A DNA stretch of 5,980 bases. It comes from Clostridia bacterium. Its GTDB lineage: Bacteria; Aerophobota; Aerophobia; Aerophobales; AE-B3A. Where the stretch lies: the NCBI GenBank assembly GCA_030610745.1, contig JAUWRC010000094.1, forward strand, positions 1 to 5,980, in the 5' to 3' direction. Positions 1 through 5,499 of the stretch are shown piece after piece (within the stretch, counting starts at the first letter, position 1; every line of letters starts with the position of its first letter). Under the pieces are notes generated by a model that saw only the letters and a program-made list of their open reading frames with translations, searched no databases and was not told where the DNA came from. The position numbers and the translations under genes were made by a program.

Positions 1-142
1 GAAAACTCCAATATTTTTTATCGGGGTGCCAACAATAGCCAGGGATAGTCTTTATTTTTTTGATATAGGCAGGATTATAGGGAAGGGTTAATTTAATCCT
101 TTTATCTTCTCTTTCTAGCTTTATTTGAGATATAGGACTCAT
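1..142 (-). CDS. Tyrosine recombinase/integrase, N-terminal fragment (runs off left edge)
   Basis: This is an open frame of 47 codons from an ATG at 142-140 to the window edge. The product contains the segment IKLTLPYNPAYIKKIKTIPG followed by WHPDKKYWSF (about residues 17-47). That pattern is the small N-terminal module (HARP-like, ending in W-H-P-x-x-K-x-W) found ahead of the SAM-like and catalytic domains of many XerC/D-like or integron-like tyrosine recombinases, which cut and rejoin DNA at specific sites. The assignment is by remembered family pattern; the catalytic R-K-H-R-H-Y residues would lie outside the window. An in-frame TAA stands at 169-167 and no ATG, GTG or TTG lies between it and 142, so the start is well bounded. 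No Shine-Dalgarno site precedes it. It follows a toxin-antitoxin pair and a decayed gene, a typical accessory-DNA setting. Whether the full gene is intact cannot be judged here. Confidence 0.72.
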   Translation of the reverse strand, partial: MSPISQIKLEREDKRIKLTLPYNPAYIKKIKTIPGYCWHPDKKYWSF

Positions 143-151
143 AGTATAGTT

Positions 152-179
152 ATTATATATAAAATCTTAATTAAAACAA
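152..179 (-). promoter_or_regulatory. Possible promoter for the integrase, giving a near-leaderless mRNA
   Basis: On the minus strand a perfect TATAAT lies at 157-152. A weak TTGTTT lies at 179-174, 16 bp upstream. Transcription would begin near 145, only a few bases before the ATG at 142, which fits the absence of a Shine-Dalgarno site. The stretch is very AT-rich, so a chance TATAAT is quite possible. Confidence 0.3.
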
Positions 180-236
180 GAGCAATTGGCAGTGCAACCT
201 TTTATGTTGTGTTATCGGAAGTTTCAATTTCTCACC

Positions 237-362
237 TTATTCTGGGAAGTGCTTTTTGACGTATTCTGTCTCTCCCAACAACTGCAAACTCTCCAGTGTC
301 AATATTGGATAATTCTCAAGATAATTCTCAAGTACTTGTTGTCCTGTCCAGCCTTGAATCCA
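237..362 (-). pseudogene. Possible DUF433-like antitoxin remnant, 41 codons without a start
   Basis: This is an open minus-strand frame bounded upstream by TAA and ended by TAA at 239-237. It has no usable ATG, GTG or TTG at its front. The translation contains GWTGQQVLENY, then LENYPILTLESLQ, and ends VKKHFPE. Removing one LENY copy leaves GWTGQQVLENYPILTLESLQ, which resembles the C-terminal half of DUF433 proteins (pattern G-[MW]-[ST]-x-x-x-[IV]-L-E-x-Y-P-x-L-T-x-E). DUF433 proteins are small and are often paired with PIN-like DUF5615 toxins. The expected front half, with its G-x-P-x-x-x-G-T-R motif, is missing. The remnant lies just downstream of the PIN toxin gene and in the same orientation. 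Similarity is judged by eye over about 20 residues, so a chance open frame remains possible. Confidence 0.35.
309..332. repeat. Perfect tandem duplication of a 12-bp unit
   Basis: The unit ATAATTCTCAAG occurs twice head to tail (309-320 and 321-332). In the putative remnant on the minus strand it encodes the doubled tetrapeptide LENY-LENY. The duplication is in frame (12 bp), consistent with replication slippage. Confidence 0.9.
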
Positions 363-386
363 TTATTAGCCTGTTTTATTGCATTT

Positions 387-806
387 TCACTCCCAAGGAT
401 TGAATAATGGGACTCCACTTTGTTTCATATCCGCTATGTTTCGTGTAACAACTATTAAGTTATGGGTCAAGCCACTGGCTGCAATGAGGCTGTCTATTGT
501 AGGCATTGGTCTGCCCCTCGCTTGCCCTTGCCCTTGTATTTCACCCCATATTTCGGCCACCTTCAAATCTATAACGATTATTCTATTTCTAAATCTTTCT
601 TTCAGGTCGTACTCGACCCACAGGTGCAAATTCTCTTTTCTTTTTGAATCAGGCAGTTTCAAGATGCCTTTATGTAATTCACCAAAGGTGAGGCAAGATA
701 GATAAAAGTCCTCTTCATTATTCCCTATTACCCAGGATACCACTTCTTTGCTCGGCTCTGTTTTGGCAAGTTCCGAAATTACACATGTATCAAGAAGATA
801 TTTCAT
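387..806 (-). CDS. VapC-like PIN-domain ribonuclease toxin
   Basis: The 139-residue product has the usual size of a VapC toxin, a Mg2+-dependent endoribonuclease that cleaves RNA (often tRNA or rRNA) when freed from its antitoxin. PIN-domain acidic residues are visible in order: D6 in YLLDTCVISEL with E12 nearby, E43 in FGELHKG, D105 in PTIDSLIAA, and the TRN-x-x-D segment with N123 and D126. GRPMPTIDSLIAA and VVTRNIADM are typical of the FitB/VapC branch. The ATG (806-804) overlaps the antitoxin TGA as ATGA, so the two are translationally coupled and the start is secure. The catalytic set looks complete, so the toxin is probably active. The RNA target cannot be read from the sequence. Residues 91-96 (QGQGQA) come from a small 6-bp repeat in the DNA at 521-538 but sit in a loop region where such variation is tolerated. 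Confidence 0.93.
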   Translation of the reverse strand: MKYLLDTCVISELAKTEPSKEVVSWVIGNNEEDFYLSCLTFGELHKGILKLPDSKRKENLHLWVEYDLKERFRNRIIVIDLKVAEIWGEIQGQGQARGRPMPTIDSLIAASGLTHNLIVVTRNIADMKQSGVPLFNPWE

Positions 807-1054
807 AATAATACTTCTCTTGGAGCTTCTTTATCTCTTGAGATATCCAGGTTCAAACCAGCAAGAGGAGATTTCTGAATAAATTTAAATAGATTCGTTT
901 TTGGCTTGGTTAATTTCTTGTAATCATCCACAGATAGCACCACTACCGCTTCTTTCCCATGTTTTGTGATAATTTGTGGTCCTTCATGCTGGGCGTGTTC
1001 AACCAGGTTGCTTAATTTGTTTTTTGCTTCTTGCAGCTGCCACCCTCGACTCAT
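803..1054 (-). CDS. Phd/YefM-family antitoxin of the PIN toxin
   Basis: This 83-residue protein begins WQLQEAKNKLSNLVEHA and continues with GPQIITKHGKEAVVVLSVDDY, the classic Phd/YefM fold. In this family the N-terminal half (about residues 1-55) dimerises and binds operator DNA. The C-terminal tail (KSPLAGLNLDISRDKEAPRE, residues 61-80) threads onto and blocks the PIN toxin. The tail pattern S-P-L-x-G-x-x-L-D-x-x-R-D is the form usually paired with VapC toxins, matching the downstream neighbour. Start choice is secure: ATG at 1054-1052 with AAGGAGG six bases upstream. A consensus promoter and an inverted repeat lie directly ahead. By family precedent the antitoxin, alone or with toxin, represses this promoter. 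Protects the host from its own toxin in the cytoplasm. Confidence 0.93.
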   Translation of the reverse strand: MSRGWQLQEAKNKLSNLVEHAQHEGPQIITKHGKEAVVVLSVDDYKKLTKPKTNLFKFIQKSPLAGLNLDISRDKEAPREVLL

Positions 1055-1060
1055 AATATG

Positions 1061-1067
1061 CCTCCTT
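1061..1067 (-). promoter_or_regulatory. Ribosome binding site of the antitoxin gene
   Basis: AAGGAGG on the minus strand, six bases before the ATG at 1054. It is near-perfect, consistent with strong antitoxin synthesis relative to the coupled toxin. Confidence 0.85.
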
Positions 1068-1071
1068 ATGT

Positions 1072-1084
1072 CCAGACTGTCTAG
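1072..1084. promoter_or_regulatory. Candidate autorepression operator (inverted repeat at start of transcription)
   Basis: CCAGACTGTCTAG is a 13-bp inverted repeat with a single central base; five of six arm pairs match. It begins directly next to the -10 box and covers the expected transcription start (about 1078). Placement and symmetry fit the autorepression usual for Phd/YefM modules. The arms are short, so this is a prediction. Confidence 0.45.
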
Positions 1085-1112
1085 ATTATAATGAAATGAA
1101 TGATTTTGTCAA
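1085..1112 (-). promoter_or_regulatory. Consensus sigma-70 promoter of the toxin-antitoxin operon
   Basis: On the minus strand a perfect -35 box TTGACA (1112-1107) and a perfect -10 box TATAAT (1090-1085) are separated by 16 bp. The leader to the antitoxin ATG would be about 25 bases and contains the Shine-Dalgarno site. It lies in the 75-bp gap after the dehydrogenase stop, so the toxin-antitoxin pair can be transcribed on its own. Confidence 0.82.
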
Positions 1113-1123
1113 CCCCTTTTTTA

Positions 1124-1146
1124 CCGCTACTACCCGCTATCCGCTA
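1124..1146. repeat. CCGCTA micro-repeat spanning the dehydrogenase stop codon
   Basis: CCGCTA occurs three times at 1124-1129, 1134-1139 and 1141-1146. On the minus strand this reads as TAGCGG units. The array covers the last codons (A-D-S-G) and the TAG stop of the dehydrogenase and continues past it, so the end of the protein may have been shaped by repeat growth. Confidence 0.6.
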
Positions 1147-2203
1147 TATATTCAGCTACCATATCGCCGATTTCACTAGTTTTTAAGCCGCTTTTGGTAG
1201 ATAGGTCCTTAATTCTACCTGAAGAAAGAGCCCTGGCTACAGCCCCATCCACTAAATCTGCTCCCTCTTTCTCGCCTAAATGCTCTAGCATCATACCCGC
1301 CGCACAGATAGCTGCCAGGGGATTGATTACATTCTTGCCGGTATATTTTGGAGCAGAGCCGTGGATAGGCTCAAACATGGATACACCTTCTGGATTAATA
1401 TTACCTCCAGCAGCTATACCCATCCCTCCCTGAATCATAGCCCCCAAATCAGTAATTATATCGCCAAACAGATTACAGGTGACAATAACATCAAACCATT
1501 CCGGGTTCTTTACCATCCACATACAGGTTGCATCCACCAGGGCGTAATCTTTTTCTATGCCAGGATATTCCTCCCCCACTTCCTTAAAGACGCGGCGCCA
1601 GAGGTCATGAGCAATGGTAATTACATTTGCTTTATCACAAAGGGTAAGCTTTTTATTCTTGTTTCTTTTCCCCGTATAATCAAAGGCGTATCTGATACAT
1701 CTTTCTACACCTTTCCTCGTATTTATCATCTCTTGAGTAGCAATCTCATCGGGTGTCCCTTTCTTAAAAAATCCTCCTACACCCACATAAAGTCCTTCTG
1801 TATTTTCTCTAACTACTACAAAATCTATATCCTCGGGCCCTTTATCTTTAAGAGGCGTCCAGACGCCAGGGTAAAGCTTTACCGGCCGAAGATTTATATA
1901 TTGATCAAGCTCAAAACGAAGTTTCAGTAAAATCCCTTGCTCCAGGATTCCCGTTTTAACATCTGGATGTCCCACTGCTCCTAGATAGATGGCATCCATT
2001 TCCTTAAATTCTTCCAGAGCAGAATTGGACAAGGTCTCCCCTGTTTTAAGATATCTCTCTCCTCCAAAATCATAGGAAACAGTCTGGTATTTAAATCCTT
2101 TTTTTCGGGCTACTACCTCCAGGACCTTAAGCCCTTCTCTTACCACCTCTGGCCCCACTCCATCTCCCGGAATCACTGCTATTTTGTAATCTTTCTGAGT
2201 CAA
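1130..2203 (-). CDS. leuB: 3-isopropylmalate dehydrogenase-family enzyme (LeuB-like beta-decarboxylating dehydrogenase)
   Basis: The 357-residue product is full length for the isopropylmalate/isocitrate/tartrate dehydrogenase family, cytoplasmic metal-dependent enzymes that oxidise and decarboxylate 2-hydroxy acids. LeuB makes 2-oxoisocaproate in leucine synthesis. Visible sites: IPGDGVGPEV at the N-terminus; substrate arginines R96 (KLRFELDQY), R106 (NLRPV) and R132 (VRENTEGLY); Y139; K191 (DKANV); metal-binding D224, D248 and D252 (FGDIITDLGAMIQGG). The cofactor loop is HGSAPKYTGKNVINP with K286-Y287, the pair used by NADP-dependent isocitrate dehydrogenase, where NAD-dependent LeuB usually has Asp-Ile. 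RENTEGLYVG is closer to isocitrate/tartrate dehydrogenases than to the RELTGGIYFG of classical LeuB, so the substrate is uncertain and the symbol is family-level. No leuA, leuC or leuD is adjacent. The start is TTG, chosen because AGGAGG lies eight bases upstream and no in-frame ATG is near. Confidence 0.88.
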   Translation of the reverse strand: MTQKDYKIAVIPGDGVGPEVVREGLKVLEVVARKKGFKYQTVSYDFGGERYLKTGETLSNSALEEFKEMDAIYLGAVGHPDVKTGILEQGILLKLRFELDQYINLRPVKLYPGVWTPLKDKGPEDIDFVVVRENTEGLYVGVGGFFKKGTPDEIATQEMINTRKGVERCIRYAFDYTGKRNKNKKLTLCDKANVITIAHDLWRRVFKEVGEEYPGIEKDYALVDATCMWMVKNPEWFDVIVTCNLFGDIITDLGAMIQGGMGIAAGGNINPEGVSMFEPIHGSAPKYTGKNVINPLAAICAAGMMLEHLGEKEGADLVDGAVARALSSGRIKDLSTKSGLKTSEIGDMVAEYIADSG

Positions 2204-2211
2204 GTTCTACT

Positions 2212-2217
2212 CCTCCT
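2212..2217 (-). promoter_or_regulatory. Ribosome binding site fixing a TTG start
   Basis: AGGAGG on the minus strand, eight bases before TTG (2203-2201). The next in-frame methionine is residue 69, inside the conserved fold, so this site decides the start. Confidence 0.85.
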
Positions 2218-2265
2218 TTTATCTTTCTAATTACTTAAATTAAAAAGACTTATATTACTTTTTTA
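2217..2265 (-). repeat. 49-bp dispersed direct repeat, copy A (leader of the dehydrogenase)
   Basis: This stretch aligns without gaps to 5439-5487 at a fixed offset of 3222 bp. By hand count 42 of 49 positions agree, including the runs TTACTTAAATT and AGACTTATAT. It ends at the Shine-Dalgarno site of the dehydrogenase. On the minus strand AAGT occurs three times (AAAGT, TAAGTC, TTAAGTAA), which might be half-sites for a regulator. No clear -35/-10 pair is visible inside it. The rest of the 104-bp gap (2266-2307) holds only a 13-codon micro-ORF with no support. Confidence 0.8.
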
Positions 2266-2307
2266 AACCCCTTTCTTCTCTTTGCAAAAATCCTCATATT
2301 TCATGCT

Positions 2308-5300
2308 TCATAAAATACTATCTCTTTTTGCTTCCTGGTCTTGTCGAATTTCCTTAATTGTTTCTTCTATCTTTGTATTGATATAAGAAACTTTTAAATG
2401 AGGTAAAAAGAAAGCCTTGGGATCAAAAATTAACTGAATTACATTAAACTCCTCATCTTTCCATCGGGCAATTCTCCACTTATCTTCTCCTTTTTGTTCC
2501 CCTAAAGGTTCTCCATATTTTGCCTTCAGCAGATCCTCCAACACCTCATAATCCTGGTACTCTCCACCCCAGAGATCTACTTCCACCTTGAAAAGTTGAT
2601 TTTGGAAAAAATAGAAGTTGACCTCTGCATTTTCCTCTAGAATTCTATCCTCAAATCTAAAGTAATCTACCAATTTGTCCTGGGTAGTTGACTGAGGACC
2701 CATCCAGGGATGCCGAAGGTTGTAAAACTCTTTCTCTGGAAAGCACTCGGTAACCTCATCGGGTGACATTTTCCACCTTGTCCCTTTATATCCTTCTATT
2801 AATACTGTGGTTAGTTGCATCACCTTAAACACCTTGAACTGATATTCACCTGATTTCTCTAAGGTAACCCGTAAATAATTATCTTCTCGCTCAATTTTTT
2901 TCACTCCCTTTGGCTCCATTTTAACCTTGCCCTCAAACCAAAATACTATATCATTTAAACTAACTGCATTAGTATCGGCTAATCCAGGAATAAAGATCTC
3001 TCCCGTAGTTCCTTCTGGCACATAAACCTCCAGCTCAAAGGATGTCTCATCGCCTAGCTCCTCCTGAGTGTCCTTCCAGGCAACAGAGATATCACCTTGA
3101 GGAGTAGGTACTGTCCCTCTAGCCCAGGTTAAACCCACTGGATGAGGCTTAATCTGAAAGACCTTGAATCCAGGCGCAACTGGCTGAACACCCAGGATCT
3201 CTGCTGGTAAGAGCATTGTCGGACCGGCAGACCAGCCATGACATCGGCTGGCCCAAGTAGCAAAGCGCTCCCAGAAAGTAGTAGCCCCCTTCTTCAGCAT
3301 ATCTCCCCAACGCTCACGGATAATTTCTATCGCTTTTTGGTAACGGCCGCTGTGGAAAAGACTTCGGAGAACATAAAACATAAAATAGGGAGTCCCGGGC
3401 TGTATTACACCTTCATCCTCAGCAAAAATATATGAATATATTCTATCTTGCTTATCTGCTCCAGCTATATCGTAAAGTACAGCTAGAGAATTGGCATGTT
3501 GACTGACCGTCTCACTAAGGACATCGCCAACACGACAATCTACGTACACACCTGCCTCATCCGACCAGAGCCGGGAATTTATAGCCGCTTTAACTTCCGT
3601 TGCTAGCCCTTGATATCGCACCGCTTCGTTCTCTTCTCCTAATAACTGCGCTATCTGGCTCGTATCAACCAAAGCCTTATAATAAAAACAATTTAAGGTC
3701 GTTATCTCCCCACGTTCATCCAGAGAAGCCCAATCGATAAATGTCCAGTCAGGCACATCACTTAATAAATTATATTGATCTAAATGGTTCTCGAAAAAGG
3801 CTAAGGCACTTTTTACTCGCGGATATAACTCTTCCACCAGATTTCTATCACCAGTATATTGATAATAGTCCCACAAAGAAATAATCCATAAAAGACAGTA
3901 ATCCGCTATTTTGTTAGGCCATCTCATGGGATATACGCCGCTAGTGATGCCTTCGGGTAGCTGCGATTGGCCAATCAGTTGCAGGGAACGGGCAATTAGC
4001 TTAGTATCACCAAAGGCGTAATAATTGACCAGAGCTTCCACACGGGCATCCCCCATCCACAGAGCCTGCTCTCGAAACGGGCAGTCTTCGTACGTATCCT
4101 GCATAGATAATTGTAAAGTATAAGCTCCTACTTCCCAAATCTGGTTCAGCAAATCGTCTGAACAGTTAAATGCACCTCGATATTCTACTGGATAGGTACT
4201 GAAGTTCAGTCCAATAGAATATATCCTGAGGGGTTCCGAGGATTTATTGTGAATGTCTACTTGCATATATCTAAATCCCCGTTTACTGAAGGTTTCCCAG
4301 ATTTGTAGACCATCCCTCATTGTATACCGGTCAACACACCTGACAACATTATGGCTAGGATTTACTTTGCCACCTTCTAATACTTCACTATAACCCAAAT
4401 CTATTATGATGCCCGCTGGTCCTTCCACTCTTAAATGAGGATAACCTACCACCTCTTTGCCAAAATCCAGCACCAAGTATACATCTTTACCTGATGAATT
4501 AATGAGGGCATACTGACCATCATCATTTAGCACGGCTTCGATATTTTTCACTTGAACAGTGTTAAGGGGTTCCCTGATTTCTTCAGCCATTAACTCAGCT
4601 ATAGAGCTAATCTTTTGCCACCTATCTTCTGTAGATTGGATTTTTCCTATTACCAGAACAGCTTGGGGAAAAACAAATTCCTCCAGCAACATAGGTATAT
4701 CCCGAGGCACTAAACTAGTCCAGGGAGCCATAGGCGGCCTACCAATAATGCTCGCTGGAGTCCATTGGGAATCGTCAAAATCTTCACTTGTCCAATTTTC
4801 TGGAGCCAATCGGGCATCATATATTTCCTGAAATCCTAAATGTGCGAATGGTTTATAATTAAGACGAGGAGCATCTTTGTACCAGGCATTAGATGGTAAT
4901 ACCTGCCAGGTATCATCAGACAGAATAGTTAAGCCCTCCCCGTTGGTAGACATTATTTCACCTTGAAATAAAAAAGCCCCGCGTCCCCGAATATAACTAG
5001 CAGTATCTACACCATAATGATGAATCAATGCTGCTATAACATTCTTGCCCGGATGTAGATAAGCACTTACCTCGTATTTATCGTAGCTTTGCCAGCGAGG
5101 GTCGGAGCGTGCTGGCCCTCGACCTATTAACTCACCATTAATAAACAACTGATAGCGACTATCAGCGGTGCAGTTAAACTCAGCGCTTTCTACTGGGGCA
5201 GAAATCTCTACTTCTTTCCTGGCATACAAATAGAAGTTGCGGGGACTTTCCTCTCCTTTACACCAGATCCAATTCGCTTGCCACCTTATAGCTTCTTTTT

Positions 5301-5424
5301 GTTCTTCTGCCTGAGCAAGGCCAGAACCTAGCAGCAGGACTAAGGCCATAATTAGCATGGTAACTCTGTACAAAGACCTTTTCCTGCACATTTTTTCGGT
5401 GGCTTTCCCGGTGAAAATATTCAC
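2308..5424 (-). CDS. Secreted GH78 alpha-L-rhamnosidase-family protein with fused C-terminal domain
   Basis: This 1038-residue exported protein probably removes terminal L-rhamnose from plant, algal or bacterial glycans outside the cytoplasm. A signal peptide is clear: basic stretch to R20, hydrophobic residues 21-36, cleavage after A39 (LAQA). Domain order: N-terminal beta-sandwich lectin-like region (about 45-250, NWIW near the front, LVPRDIP near 238-244); a second beta-sandwich (about 255-415); the (alpha/alpha)6 barrel (about 418-745); and a C-terminal beta-sandwich (about 748-866). Active-site motifs are DCPFREQALWMGDA (447-460), WTFIDW (560-565), TTFWER with E719 as likely general base, and HGWSAGP (729-735). 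The first motif differs from the common DCPxRDExxGWxGDA: it is one residue shorter and has E452-Q453, so which acid donates the proton is unclear. Residues about 870-1038 are an extra domain of unknown function. The GTG start has AGGAGG five bases upstream; the ATG at codon 12 has none. Confidence 0.9.
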   Translation of the reverse strand: MNIFTGKATEKMCRKRSLYRVTMLIMALVLLLGSGLAQAEEQKEAIRWQANWIWCKGEESPRNFYLYARKEVEISAPVESAEFNCTADSRYQLFINGELIGRGPARSDPRWQSYDKYEVSAYLHPGKNVIAALIHHYGVDTASYIRGRGAFLFQGEIMSTNGEGLTILSDDTWQVLPSNAWYKDAPRLNYKPFAHLGFQEIYDARLAPENWTSEDFDDSQWTPASIIGRPPMAPWTSLVPRDIPMLLEEFVFPQAVLVIGKIQSTEDRWQKISSIAELMAEEIREPLNTVQVKNIEAVLNDDGQYALINSSGKDVYLVLDFGKEVVGYPHLRVEGPAGIIIDLGYSEVLEGGKVNPSHNVVRCVDRYTMRDGLQIWETFSKRGFRYMQVDIHNKSSEPLRIYSIGLNFSTYPVEYRGAFNCSDDLLNQIWEVGAYTLQLSMQDTYEDCPFREQALWMGDARVEALVNYYAFGDTKLIARSLQLIGQSQLPEGITSGVYPMRWPNKIADYCLLWIISLWDYYQYTGDRNLVEELYPRVKSALAFFENHLDQYNLLSDVPDWTFIDWASLDERGEITTLNCFYYKALVDTSQIAQLLGEENEAVRYQGLATEVKAAINSRLWSDEAGVYVDCRVGDVLSETVSQHANSLAVLYDIAGADKQDRIYSYIFAEDEGVIQPGTPYFMFYVLRSLFHSGRYQKAIEIIRERWGDMLKKGATTFWERFATWASRCHGWSAGPTMLLPAEILGVQPVAPGFKVFQIKPHPVGLTWARGTVPTPQGDISVAWKDTQEELGDETSFELEVYVPEGTTGEIFIPGLADTNAVSLNDIVFWFEGKVKMEPKGVKKIEREDNYLRVTLEKSGEYQFKVFKVMQLTTVLIEGYKGTRWKMSPDEVTECFPEKEFYNLRHPWMGPQSTTQDKLVDYFRFEDRILEENAEVNFYFFQNQLFKVEVDLWGGEYQDYEVLEDLLKAKYGEPLGEQKGEDKWRIARWKDEEFNVIQLIFDPKAFFLPHLKVSYINTKIEETIKEIRQDQEAKRDSIL

Positions 5425-5429
5425 TCAAA

Positions 5430-5435
5430 CCTCCT
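5430..5435 (-). promoter_or_regulatory. Ribosome binding site fixing a GTG start
   Basis: AGGAGG on the minus strand, five bases before GTG (5424-5422) of the GH78 gene. The alternative ATG at 5391-5389 has no such site, although starting there would still leave a working signal peptide. Confidence 0.8.
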
Positions 5436-5438
5436 CTT

Positions 5439-5487
5439 TTTTATCCTTTTAGTTACTTAAATTTAGAAGACTTATATCACTTTTCTA
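5439..5487 (-). repeat. 49-bp dispersed direct repeat, copy B (leader of the GH78 gene)
   Basis: This is the partner of the copy at 2217-2265, in the same orientation and also ending just before a Shine-Dalgarno site. With a 3-base indel the similarity can be pushed into the AGGAGG itself. The repeat begins inside an 8-codon micro-ORF that overlaps the HicB stop. Together the copies bracket the entire GH78 gene. Shared regulatory leader and insertion footprint are both possible. Confidence 0.8.
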
Positions 5488-5499
5488 GCAGTTCTGCCA

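Noticed and set aside
521..538. Six-base repeat (CTTGCC, CTTGCC, CTTGTA) inside the PIN gene
   Set aside because: It is short, in frame and only gives a QGQGQA loop; nothing suggests a function beyond coding.
186..705. Plus-strand frames opposite the PIN toxin and the remnant
   Set aside because: They lack ribosome binding sites and family motifs and overlap a clearly conserved PIN gene on the other strand.
1361..1930. 189-codon plus-strand frame opposite the dehydrogenase
   Set aside because: The minus-strand frame encodes a full conserved enzyme; the plus-strand translation shows no family motif and is an antisense shadow.
2263..2304. 13-codon minus-strand micro-ORF MKYEDFCKEKKGV between the GH78 gene and repeat copy A
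   Set aside because: It has no Shine-Dalgarno site, no recognisable family and a length expected by chance in AT-rich DNA.
2204..2307. Search for an intrinsic terminator after the GH78 gene
   Set aside because: No GC-rich hairpin followed by a T-run was found on the minus strand; the T/A runs present lack a stem.
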